Assembly: GCA_030762175.1 (NCBI GenBank)
Contig: JAUJEO010000019.1
Span: 3,726,001 to 3,790,000, forward strand
Source of the DNA: Metallyticus violacea
Taxonomy: Eukaryota > Arthropoda > Insecta > Mantodea > Metallyticidae
DNA: 64,000 bases
Direction: 5' to 3'
The notes below the pieces were generated by a model. That model searched no databases and had not been told where the DNA came from. It worked only from the letters and a program-made list of their open reading frames with translations. The translations under genes and the position numbers were made by a program. The first letter of the stretch is position 1. Every line of letters begins with the position of its first letter. This document shows positions 1 to 10,087 of this stretch, piece after piece.

Positions 1-832
1 GCTATTAAACTAGTATAATGAAAGAGAACCAGTTATCTCAAATAAGAACGGAAAAAAGTGATTCAAACGACGTTTCCAAACTTCGAAATAAATTTTTTTT
101 CTTTTCGAGATTCTTTGCGCATAATATGCTTTACTGAGGCTATCAAACTAGTATAATGAAAGAGAACCAGTTATCTGAAATAAGAACGGAAAAAAGTGAT
201 TGAAACGACGTTTCCAAACTTCGAAAAAAAATTTTTTTCTTTTCGAGATTCTTTGCGCATAATATGCTTTACTGAGGCTATCAAACTAGTATAATGAAAG
301 AGAACCAGTTATCCCAAATAAGAATGGAAAAAAAGTGATTCTAAGGAAGTTTCCAAACTTCGAAAAAAAAATTTTTTCATTTCGAGATTCTTTGCGCATA
401 ATATGCTTTTCTGAGGCTATCAAACTACTATAATGAATGAGAACCAGTTATCTCAAATAAGAACGGAAAAAAGTGATTCAAACGACGTTTCCAAACTTCG
501 AAAAAAATTTTTTTTCTTTTCGAGATTCTTTGCGCATAATATGCTTTACTGAGGCTATCAAAGTAGTATAATGAAAGAGAACCAGTTATCTGAAATAAGA
601 ACGGAAAAAAAGTGATTCAAACGAAGTTTCCAAACTTCGAAAAAAAATTTTTTTCTTTTCGAGATTCTTTGCGCATAATATGCTCTTCTGAGGCTATCAA
701 ACTAGTATAATGAAAGAGAACCCAGTTATCTCAAATAAGAACGGAAAAAAAGTGATTCTAACGAAGTTTCCAAACTTCGAAAAAAATTTTTTTTCTTTTC
801 GAGATTCTTTGCGCATAATATGCTTTTCTGAG
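1..832. repeat. Beta module, partial (six monomers)
   Basis: The window opens on a monomer start (GCTATTAAAC, with T for the usual C). Monomers run in the order AAATAAAT type, TCTGAAAT/GATTGAAACG type, AATGG/TTCTAAGG type, CTACTATAATGAATGAG (actac at 424), GTAGT with TCTGAAAT, and the extra-C CCCAGTT form. This is the same order as in the beta units at 22,821 and 37,750, so the left edge is cut within a beta unit. Confidence 0.75.
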
Positions 833-2213
833 TCTATCTAACTAGTATAATGAAAGAGAACCAGTTATCTCAAATAAGAACGGAAAAAAGTGATTCAAAC
901 GACGTTTCCAAACTGCGAAAAAAATTTTTCTTCTTTTCGAGATTCTTTGCGCATAATATGCTTTTCTGAGGCTATCAAACTGTATAATGAAAGAGAACTA
1001 GTTATCTCAAATAAGAACAGAAAAAAGTGATTCTAACGACGTTTCCAAACTTCGAAAAAAAATTTTTTTCTTTTCGAGATTCTTTGCGCATAATATGCTT
1101 TTCTGAGGCTATCAAACTACTATAATGAAAGAGAACCAGTTTTCTCAAATAAGAACGGAAAAAAGTGATTTAAACGACGTTTCTAAACTTCGAAAAAATT
1201 TTTTTTCTTTTCGAGATTCTTTGCGCATAATATGCTTTACTGAGGCTATCAAACTAGTAATATGAAAGAGAACCAGTTATCTCAAATAAGAACGGAAAAA
1301 AAGTGATTCTAACGAAGTTTCCAAACTTCGAAAAAAATTTTTTTTCTTTTCGAGATTCTTTGCGCATAATATGCTTTTCTGAGGCTATCAAAGTAGTATA
1401 ATGAAAGAGAACCAGTTATCTCAAATAAGAACCGAAAAAAATTATTCTAACGAATTTTCCAAACTTCGAAATACATTTTTTTTCTTTTCGAGATTCTTTG
1501 CGCATAATATGCTTTTCCGAGGCTATCAAACTAGTATAATGAAAGAGAACCAGTTATCTCAAATAAGAAAGGAAAAAAAGTGATTCTAACGAAGTTTCCA
1601 AACTTCGAAAATTTTTTTTTTCTTTTCGAGATTCTTTGCGCATAATATGCTTTTCTGAGGCTATCAAACTAGTATAATGAAAGAGAACCAGTTAACTCAA
1701 ATAAGAATGTAAAAAAAGTGATTCTAAGAAAGTTTCTAAAATTCGAAAAATTTTTTTTTTCATTTCGAGATTCTTTGCGCATAATATGCTTTTCTGAGGC
1801 TATCAAACTAGTATAATGAAAGAGAACCAGTTATCTCAAATAAGAACGGAAAAAAGTGATTCAAACGACGTTTCCAAACTTCGAAAACAATTTTTTTCTT
1901 TTCGAGATTCTTTGCGCATAATATGCTTTACTGAGGCTATCAAACTAGTATAATGAAAGAGAACCATTTATCTCAAATAATAACGGGAAAAAAGTGATTC
2001 AAACGAAGTTTCCAAACTTCGAAAAAAATTTTTTTTCTTTTCGAGATTCTTTGCGCATAATATGCTCTTCTGAGGCTATAAAACAAGTATAATGAAAGAG
2101 AACCAGTTATCTCAAATAAGATCGGAAAAAAAGTGATTCTAACGAAGTTTCCGAACTTCGAAAAAAATTTTTTTTCTTTTCGAGATTCTTTGCGCATAAT
2201 ATGCTTTACTGAG

Positions 2214-2352
2214 GCTATCAAACTAGCCTAATGAAAGAGAACCAGTTATCTCAAATAAGAACGGAAAAAAAGTGATTCTAACGAAGTTTCCAAACTTCGA
2301 AAAAAATTTTTTTTCTTTTCGAGATTCTTTGCGCATAATATGCTTTTCTGAG
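2214..2352. repeat. Reference monomer, type B (139 bp)
   Basis: This is a type example of class B. It has A7 instead of A6 (adding one base), GATTCTAACGAAG instead of GATTCAAACGACG, and the ending TTTCTGAG. The change CGACG to CGAAG makes the central dyad perfect. It also carries the rare CTAGCCTAATG start, seen again in homologous monomers near 15,900, 24,480, 32,905 and 43,970. A and B features are often recombined within one monomer, so the classes are not clean lineages. Confidence 0.85.
2282..2299. repeat. Perfect dyad CGAAGTTT-CC-AAACTTCG (example)
   Basis: Two 8-bp arms are exact reverse complements with a 2-bp centre. The same dyad recurs in most type B monomers. Type A monomers carry one arm mismatch (CGACGTTT), for example at 5882-5899. 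Short dyads have been reported as enriched in satellites of centromeres lacking CENP-B boxes; a role here is inference. Confidence 0.8.
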
Positions 2353-5300
2353 GCTATCAAACCAGTATAATGAAAGAGAACCAGTTAGCTCAAATAAGAA
2401 CGGAAAAAAAGTGATTCTAACGAAGTTTCCAAACTTCAAAAAACATTTTTTTTCTTTTCGAGATTCTTTGCGCATAAAATGCTTCTCTGAGGCTATCAAA
2501 CTAGTATAATGAAAGAGAACCAGTTATCTCAAACAAGAACGGAAAAAAAGTGATTTAAACGAAGTTTCCAAACTTCGAAAAAAATTTTTCTTCTTTTCGA
2601 GATTCTTTGCGCATAATATGCTTTTCTGAGTCTATCAAACTAGTATAAGGAAAGTGAACCAGTTATCTCAAATAAGAACGGAAAAAAGTGATTTAAACGA
2701 CGTTTCCAAACTTCGAAAAATTTTTTTTTCTTTTCGAGATTTTTTGCGCATAATATGCTTTACTGAGGCTATCAAACTAGTATAATGAAAGAGAACCAGT
2801 TATCTCAAATAAGAACGGAAAAAAAGTGATTCTAACGAAGTTTCCAAACTTCGAAAAAAATTTTTCTTCTTTTCGAGATTCTTTGCGCATAATATTCTTC
2901 TCTGAGGCTATCAAACTAGTATAATGAAAGAGAACAAGTTATCTCAAACAAGAACGGAAAAAAAGTGATTCTAACGAAGTTTCCAAACTTCTTAAAAAAT
3001 TTTTTTTCTTTTCGAGATTCTTTGCGCATAATATGCTTTTCTGAGGCTATCAAACTGTATAATGAAAGAGAACTAGTTATCTCAAATAAGAACAGAAAAA
3101 AGTGATTCAAACGACGTTTCCAAACTTCGAAAAAAAATTTTTTTCTTTTCGAGATTCTTTGCGCATAATATGCTTTACTGAGGCTATCAAACTAGTATAA
3201 TGAAAGAGAACCAGTTATCTCAAATAAGAATGGAAAAAAGTGATTTAAACGACGTTTCCAAACTTCGAAAAAAATTTTTTTCTTTTCGAGATTCTTTGCG
3301 CATAATATGCTTTTCTGAGGCTATCAAACTAGTATAATGAAAGAGAACCAGTTGTCTCAAATAAGAACGGAAAAAAGTGATTCAAACGACGTTTCCAAAC
3401 TTGGAAAAAATTTTTTTTTCTTTTCGAGATTCTTTGCGCATAATATGCTTTACTGAGGCTATCAAACTAGTATAATGAAAGAGAACCAGTTATCTCAAAT
3501 AAGAACGGGAAAAAAGTGATACAAACGAAGTTTCCAAACTTCAAAAAAAATTTTTTTTCTTTTCGACATTCTTTGCGCATAATATGCTTTCCTGAGGCTA
3601 TCAAACTAGTATAATGAAAGAGAACCAGTTATCTCAAACAAGAACGGAAAAAAAGTGATTTTAAAGAAGTTTACAAACATCGAAAAAAAATTTTCTTCTT
3701 TTCGAGATTCTTTGCGCATAATATGCTTTTCTGGGGCTATCAAACTAGTATAATGAAAGAGAACCAGTTATCTCAAATAAGAACGGAATAAAAGTGATTC
3801 TAACGAAGTGTCCAAACTTCGAAAAAAATTTTTTTTCTTTTCGAGATTCTTTGCGCATAATATGCTTTACTGAGGCTATCAAACTAGTATAATGAAAGAG
3901 AACCAGTTATCTCAAATAAGAACGGAAAAAAAGTGATTCAAACGAAGTTTCCAAACTTCGAAAAAAAATTGTTTTCTTTTCGAGATTCTTTGCGCATAAT
4001 ATGATTTTCTGAGGCTATCAAACTACTATAATGAAAGAGAACCAGTTATCTCAAATAAGAACGGAAAAAAGTGACACAAACGACGTTTCCAAACTTCGAA
4101 AAAAATTTTTTTTCTTTTCGAGATTCTTTGCGCATAATATGCTTTACTGAGGCTATCAAACTAGTATAATGAAAGAGAACCAGTTATCTCAAATAAGAAC
4201 GGAAAAAAAGTGATTCTAACGAAGTTTCCAAACTTCGAAAAAATTTTTTTTCTTTTCGAGATTTTTTGCGCATAATATGCTTTTCTGAGGCTATCAAAGT
4301 AGTATAATGAAAGAGAACCAGTTATCTCAAATAAGAACGGAAAAAAAGTGATTCTAACGAAGTTTCCAAACTTCGAAAAAAATTTTTTTTCTTTTCGAGA
4401 TTCTTTGCGCATAATATGCTTTACTGATGCTATCAAACTAGTATAATGAAAGAGAACCAGTTATCTCAAATTAGAACGGAAAAAAAGTGATTCTCAGGAA
4501 GTTTCCAAACTTCGAAAAAAATTTTTTTTTATTTCGAAATTCTTTGCGCATAATATGCTTTTCTGAGGCTATCAAACTAGTATAATGAAAGAGAACCAGT
4601 TATCTCAAATAAGAACGAAAAAAAAGTGATTCTAAAGAAGTTTCCTAACTTCAAAAAAAAAATTTTTTTCTTTTCGAGATTCTTTGCGCTTAATATGCTT
4701 TTCTGAGGCTATCAAACTAGTATAATGAAAGAGAACCAGTTATCTCAAATAAGAACGGAAAAAAAGTGATTCTAACGAGGTTTCCAAACTTCGAAAAAAA
4801 TTTTTTTTCTTTTCGAGATTCTTTGCGCATAATATGCTTTTCTGAGGCTATCAAACCAGTATAATGAAAGAGAACCAGTTAGCTCAAATAAGAACGGAAA
4901 AAAAGTGATTCTAACGAAGTTTCCAAACTTCAAAAAAAATTTTTTTTCTTTTCGAGATTCTTTGCGCATAATATGCTTCTCTGAGGCTATCAAACTAGTA
5001 TAATGAAAGAGAACCAGTTATCTCAAACAAGAACGGAAAAAAAGTGATTTAAACGAAGTTTCCAAACTTCGAAAAAAAATTTTCTTCTTTTCGAGATTCT
5101 TTGCGCATAATATGCTTTTCTGAGGCTATCAAACTAGTATAATGAAAGAGAACCAGTTATCTCAAATAAGAACGGCAAAAAGTGATTCAAACGACGTGTC
5201 CAAACTTCGAAAAAATTTTTTTTTATCTTTTCGAGATTCTTTGCGCATAATATGCTTTTCTGAGGCTATCAAACTGTATAATGAAAGAGAACTAGTTATC

Positions 5301-5896
5301 TCAAATAAGATCGGCAAAAAGTGATTCTAACGACGTTTCCAAACTTCGAAAAAAAATTTTTTTCTTTTCGAGATTCTTTGCGCATAATATGCTTTTCTGA
5401 GGCTATCAAACTACTATAATGAAAGAGAACCAGTTATCTCAAATAACAACGGAAAAAAGTGATTTAAACGACGTTTCCAAACTTCGAAAAATTTTTTTTT
5501 CTTTTCGAGATTCTTTGCGCATAATATGCTTTACTCAGGCTACCAAACTAGTATAATGAAAGAGAACCAGTTATCTCAAATAAGAACGGAAAAAAGTGAT
5601 TCAAACGACGTTTCCAAACTTCGAAAAAAAATTTTTTTCTTTTCGAGATTCTTTGCGCATAATATGCTTTACTGAGGCTATCAAACTAGTATAATGAAAG
5701 AGAACCAGTTATCTCAAATAAGAACGGAAAAAAGTGATTTAAACGACGTTTCCAAACTTCGAAAAAAATTTTTTTTCTTTTCGAGATTCTTTGCGCATAA
5801 TATGCTTTACTGAGGCTATCAAACTAGTATAATGAAAGAGAACCAGTTATCTCAAATAAGAACGGAAAAAAGTGATTCAAACGACGTTTCCAAACT

Positions 5897-5922
5897 TCGA
5901 AAAAAATTTTTTTTCTTTTCGA
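5897..5922. repeat. A/T-tract core with TCGAAAA...TTTTCGA arms (example)
   Basis: An A-run followed directly by a T-run of 7-8 bases is flanked by exact 7-bp inverted arms TCGAAAA and TTTTCGA. The block recurs once per monomer; the run lengths are the most variable part of the repeat, and variants such as AATTTTTCTTC and TTTTTATCTTTTC mark particular monomer types. Long A/T tracts are stiff and disfavour nucleosomes, so a phasing role is plausible but untested. Confidence 0.75.
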
Positions 5923-5932
5923 GATTCTTTGC

Positions 5933-5943
5933 GCATAATATGC
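5933..5943. repeat. Palindrome GCATAATATGC within the conserved block (example)
   Basis: Five-base arms GCATA/TATGC surround a single central A. It lies at the end of the least variable part of the monomer. Exceptions are few and mark specific copies, such as GCGCTTAATATGC near 4,688 and GCGCAAATATGC at 30,535, 41,315, 51,408 and 56,251. Confidence 0.75.
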
Positions 5944-6632
5944 TTTACTGAGGCTATCAAACTAGTATAATGAAAGAGAACCAGTTATCTCAAATAAGAA
6001 CGGAAAAAAGTGATTCAAACGACGTTTCCAAACTTCGAAATAAATTTTTTTTCTTTTCGAGATTCTTTGCGCATAATATGCTTTACTGAGGCTATCAAAC
6101 TAGTATAATGAAAGAGAACCAGTTATCTGAAATAAGAACGGAAAAAAGTGATTGAAACGACGTTTCCAAACTTCGAAAAAAAATTTTTTTCTTTTCGAGA
6201 TTCTTTGCGCATAATATGCTTTACTGAGGCTATCAAACTAGTATAATGAAAGAGAACCAGTTATCTCAAATAAGAATGGAAAAAAAGTGATTCTAAGGAA
6301 GTTTCCAAACTTCGAAAAAAAATTTTTTCATTTCGAGATTCTTTACGCATAATATGCTTTTCTGAGGCTATCAAACTGTATAATGAAAGAGAACTAGTTA
6401 TCTCAAATAAGATCGGCAAAAAGTGATTCTAACGACGTTTCCAAACTTCGAAAAAAAATTTTTTTCTTTTCGAGATTCTTTGCGCATAATATGCTTTTCT
6501 GAGGCTATCAAACTACTATAATGAAAGAGAACCAGTTATATCAAATAAGAACGGAAAAAAGTGATTTAAACGACGTTTCCAAACTTCGAAAAATTTTTTT
6601 TTCTTTTCGAGATTCTTTGCGCATAATATGCT

Positions 6633-8708
6633 TTACTCAGGCTACCAAACTAGTATAATGAAAGAGAACCAGTTATCTCAAATAAGAACGGAAAAAAGTG
6701 ATTCAAACGACGTTTCCAAACTTCGAAAAAAAATTTTTTTCTTTTCGAGATTCTTTGCGCATAATATGCTTTACTGAGGCTATCAAACTAGTATAATGAA
6801 AGAGAACCAGTTATCTCAAATAAGAACGGAAAAAAGTGATTTAAACGACGTTTCCAAACTTCGAAAAAAATTTTTCTTCTTTTCGAGATTCTTTGCGCAT
6901 AATATTCTTCTCTGAGGCTATCAAACTAGTATAATGAAAGAGAACAAGTTATCTCAAACAAGAACGGAAAAAAAGTGATTCTAACGAAGTTTCCAAACTT
7001 CTTAAAAAATTTCTTTTCTTTTCGAGATTCTTTGCGCATAATATGCTTTTCTGAGGCTATCAAACTGTATAATGAAAGAGAACTAGTTATCTCAAATAAG
7101 AACAGAAAAAAGTGATTCAAACGACGTTTCCAAACTTCGAAAAAAAATTTTTTTCTTTTCGAGATTCTTTGCGCATAATATGCTTTACTGAGGCTATCAA
7201 ACTAGTATAATGAAAGAGAACCAGTTATCTCAAATAAGAATGGAAAAAAGTGATTTAAACGACGTTTCCAAACTTCGAAAAAAATTTTTTTCTTTTCGAG
7301 ATTCTTTGCGCATAATATGCTTTTCTGAGGCTATCAAACTAGTATAATGAAAGAGAACCAGTTGTCTCAAATAAGAACGGAAAAAAGTGATTCAAACGAC
7401 GTTTCCAAACTTGGAAAAAATTTTTTTTTCTTTTCGAGATTCTTTGCGCATAATATGCTTTACTGAGGCTATCAAACTAGTATAATGAAAGAGAACCAGT
7501 TATCTCAAATAAGAACGGGAAAAAAATGATACAAACGAAGTTTCCAAACTTCAAAAAAAATTTTTTTTCTTTTCGACATTCTTTGCGCATAATATGCTTT
7601 TCTGAGGCTATCAAACTAGTATAATGAAAGAGAACCAGTTATCTCAAACAAGAACGGAAAAAAAGTGATTTTAAAGAAGTTTACAAACATCGAAAAAAAA
7701 TTTTCTTCTTTTCGAGATTCTTTGCGCATAATATGCTTTTCTGGGGCTATCAAACTAGTATAATGAAAGAGAACCAGTTATCTCAAATAAGAACGAAAAA
7801 AAAGTGATTCTAAAGAAGTTTCCTAACTTCAAAAAAAAAATTTTTTTCTTTTCGAGATTCTTTGCGCTTAATATGCTTTTCTGAGGCTATCAAACTAGTA
7901 TAATGAAAGAGAACCAGTTATCTCAAATAAGAACGGAAAAAAAGTGATTCTAACGAGGTTTCCAAACTTCGAAAAAAATTTTTTTTCTTTTCGAGATTCT
8001 TTGCGCATAATATGCTTTTCTGAGGCTATCAAACCAGTATAATGAAAGAGAACCAGTTAGCTCAAATAAGAACGGAAAAAAAGTGATTCTAACGAAGTTT
8101 CCAAACTTCAAAAAAAATTTTTTTTCTTTTCGAGATTCTTTGCGCATAATATGCTTCTCTGAGGCTATCAAACTAGTATAATGAAAGAGAACCAGTTATC
8201 TCAAACAAGAACGGAAAAAAAGTGATTTAAACGAAGTTTCCAAACTTCGAAAAAAAATTTTCTTCTTTTCGAGATTCTTTGCGCATAATATGCTTTTCTG
8301 AGGCTATCAAACTAGTATAATGAAAGAGAACCAGTTATCTCAAATAAGAACGGCAAAAAGTGATTCAAACGACGTGTCCAAACTTCGAAAAAATTTTTTT
8401 TTATCTTTTCGAGATTCTTTGCGCATAATATGCTTTTCTGAGGCTATCAAACTGTATAATGAAAGAGAACTAGTTATCTCAAATAAGATCGGCAAAAAGT
8501 GATTCTAACGACGTTTCCAAACTTCGAAAAAAAATTTTTTTCTTTTCGAGATTCTTTGCGCATAATATGCTTTTCTGAGGCTATCAAACTACTATAATGA
8601 AAGAGAACCAGTTATCTCAAATAACAACGGAAAAAAGTGATTTAAACGACGTTTCCAAACTTCGAAAAATTTTTTTTTCTTTTCGAGATTCTTTGCGCAT
8701 AATATGCT
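6633..8708. repeat. Alpha start joined to gamma segment with internal deletion
   Basis: Two alpha monomers lead into a gamma segment matching 2,830-3,780 at an offset of 4,010 bp (2,916 to 6,926). Near 7,746-7,796 the offset changes abruptly to 3,178 bp (4,772 to 7,950; 5,142 to 8,320). The 832-bp difference equals six monomers missing here. Both sides of the joint are ordinary monomer sequence in register. Confidence 0.8.
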
Positions 8709-10087
8709 TTACTCAGGCTACCAAACTAGTATAATGAAAGAGAACCAGTTATCTCAAATAAGAACGGAAAAAAGTGATTCAAACGACGTTTCCAAACTTC
8801 GAAAAAAAATTTGTTTCTTTTCGAGATTCTTTGCGCATAATATGCTTTACTGAGGCTATCAAACTAGTATAATGAAAGAGAACCAGTTATCTCAAATAAG
8901 AACGGAAAAAAGTGATTTAAACGACGTTTCCAAACTTCGAAAAAAATTTTTTTTCTTTTCGAGATTCTTTGCGCATAATATGCTTTACTGAGGCTATCAA
9001 ACTAGTATAATGAAAGAGAACCAGTTATCTCAAATAAGAACGGAAAAAAGTGATTCAAACGACGTTTCCAAACTTCGAAAAAAATTTTTTTTCTTTTCGA
9101 GATTCTTTGCGCATAATATGCTTTACTGAGGCTATCAAACTAGTATAATGAAAGAGAACCAGTTATCTCAAATAAGAACGGAAAAAAGTGATTCAAACGA
9201 CGTTTCCAAACTTCGAAATAAATTTTTTTTCTTTTCGAGATTCTTTGCGCATAATATGCTTTACTGAGGCTATCAAACTAGTATAATGAAAGAGAACCAG
9301 TTATCTGAAATAAGAACGGAAAAAAGTGATTGAAACGACGTTTCCAAACTTCGAAAAAAAATTTTTTTCTTTTCGAGATTCTTTGCGCATAATATGCTTT
9401 ACTGAGGCTATCAAACTAGTATAATGAAAGAGAACCAGTTATCTCAAATAAGAATGGAAAAAAAGTGATTCTAAGGAAGTTTCCAAACTTCGAAAAAAAA
9501 ATTTTTTCATTTCGAGATTCTTTGCGCATAATATGCTTTTCTGAGGCTATCAAACTGTATAATGAAAGAGAACTAGTTATCTCAAATAAGATCGGCAAAA
9601 AGTGATTCTAACGACGTTTCCAAACTTCGAAAAAAAATTTTTTTCTTTTCGAGATTCTTTGCGCATAATATGCTTTACTGAGGCTATCAAACTAGTATAA
9701 TGAAAGAGAACCAGTTATCTCAAATAAGAATGGAAAAAAAGTGATTCTAAGGAAGTTTCCAAACTTCGAAAAAAAAATTTTTTCATTTCGAGATTCTTTG
9801 CGCATAATATGCTTTTCTGAGGCTATCAAACTGTATAATGAAAGAGAACTAGTTATCTCAAATAAGATCGGCAAAAAGTGATTCTAACGACGTTTCCAAA
9901 CTTCGAAAAAAAATTTTTTTCTTTTCGAGATTCTTTGCGCATAATATGCTTTTCTGAGGCTATCAAACTACTATAATGAAAGAGAACCAGTTATATCAAA
10001 TAAGAACGGAAAAAAGTGATTTAAACGACGTTTCCAAACTTCGAAAAATTTTTTTTTCTTTTCGAGATTCTTTGCGCATAATATGCT
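8709..10087. repeat. Alpha unit expanded to 10 monomers by a dimer duplication
   Basis: The TTACTCAGGCTACC markers at 8,709 and 10,088 are 1,379 bp apart, two monomers more than a normal alpha unit. The excess is a tandem copy of the AATGG/TTCTAAGG plus AAGATCGGC dimer. Confidence 0.82.
9409..9960. repeat. Tandem duplication of a 276-bp dimer
   Basis: The dimer beginning near 9,409 (CTAGT/AATGG monomer then CTGTATAATG/AAGATCGGC monomer) is repeated 276 bp later. The second monomer of the first copy ends in TTACTGAG, while that of the second copy ends in the normal TTTCTGAG. The first is therefore a hybrid whose 3' half comes from the GATTGAAACG monomer that normally precedes the dimer. Confidence 0.8.

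Larger units (their letters stand above)
833..5530. repeat. Gamma module, copy 1
   Basis: This long module is made of unusual monomers: CTAGTAATATG (near 1,254), ACCGAAAAAAATTATTC (near 1,430), GCTATAAAACAAG (near 2,076), ATAAAATGC (near 2,475), an ACATCG monomer (near 3,670), GGGGCTATC (near 3,733), GTGACACAAACG (near 4,070) and GCGCTTAATATGC (near 4,688). The same series recurs at 14,100 and 42,168. Relative to those it lacks three monomers near 900 (offset 13,267 at 424 against 13,681 at 1,401) and keeps two extra monomers near 3,780-4,050. Confidence 0.8.
5815..5952. repeat. Reference monomer, type A (138 bp)
   Basis: This monomer is a good type example of class A: A6 tract (monomer positions 52-57), GATTCAAACGACG at 60-72, and the ending TTACTGAG. 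By hand count it holds 21 G and 22 C in 138 bp (31% G+C). In order it contains ACTAGT (9-14), TATAATG (14-20), the A6 tract, an imperfect dyad (68-85), an A/T-tract core (86-100), TTTTCGAGATTCTTTGCGC (102-120) and the palindrome GCATAATATGC (119-129). The next monomers at 5953 and 6091 are close relatives. Confidence 0.93.
5531..6632. repeat. Alpha 8-mer HOR, 1,102 bp
   Basis: The unit is bounded by the marker TTACTCAGGCTACC at 5,531 and 6,633. Monomer order: CAGGCTACC, TTTAAACG, TTCAAACG, AAATAAAT, TCTGAAAT/GATTGAAACG, AATGG/TTCTAAGG, CTGTATAATG with AAGATCGGC, and CTACTATAATG with TTTAAACG. The same marker spacing recurs at 11,744, 18,935, 35,802 and 47,004. Confidence 0.85.

Noticed and set aside
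14..20. TATAATG once per monomer, resembling a bacterial -10 box or TATA element
   Set aside because: It is part of the satellite consensus with no -35 partner or downstream gene, and is expected in sequence this AT-rich.
7746..7796. Assembly collapse as the cause of the six-monomer loss
   Set aside because: It cannot be excluded without reads, but the copies on both sides carry private variants in consistent order, and similar in-register losses occur throughout the window, so a real rearrangement is the simpler reading.
9409..9960. Transposon with terminal repeats and target duplication at the dimer duplication
   Set aside because: Both copies are ordinary satellite monomers in register. 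The joint is a within-monomer switch, without foreign sequence or a target-site duplication.
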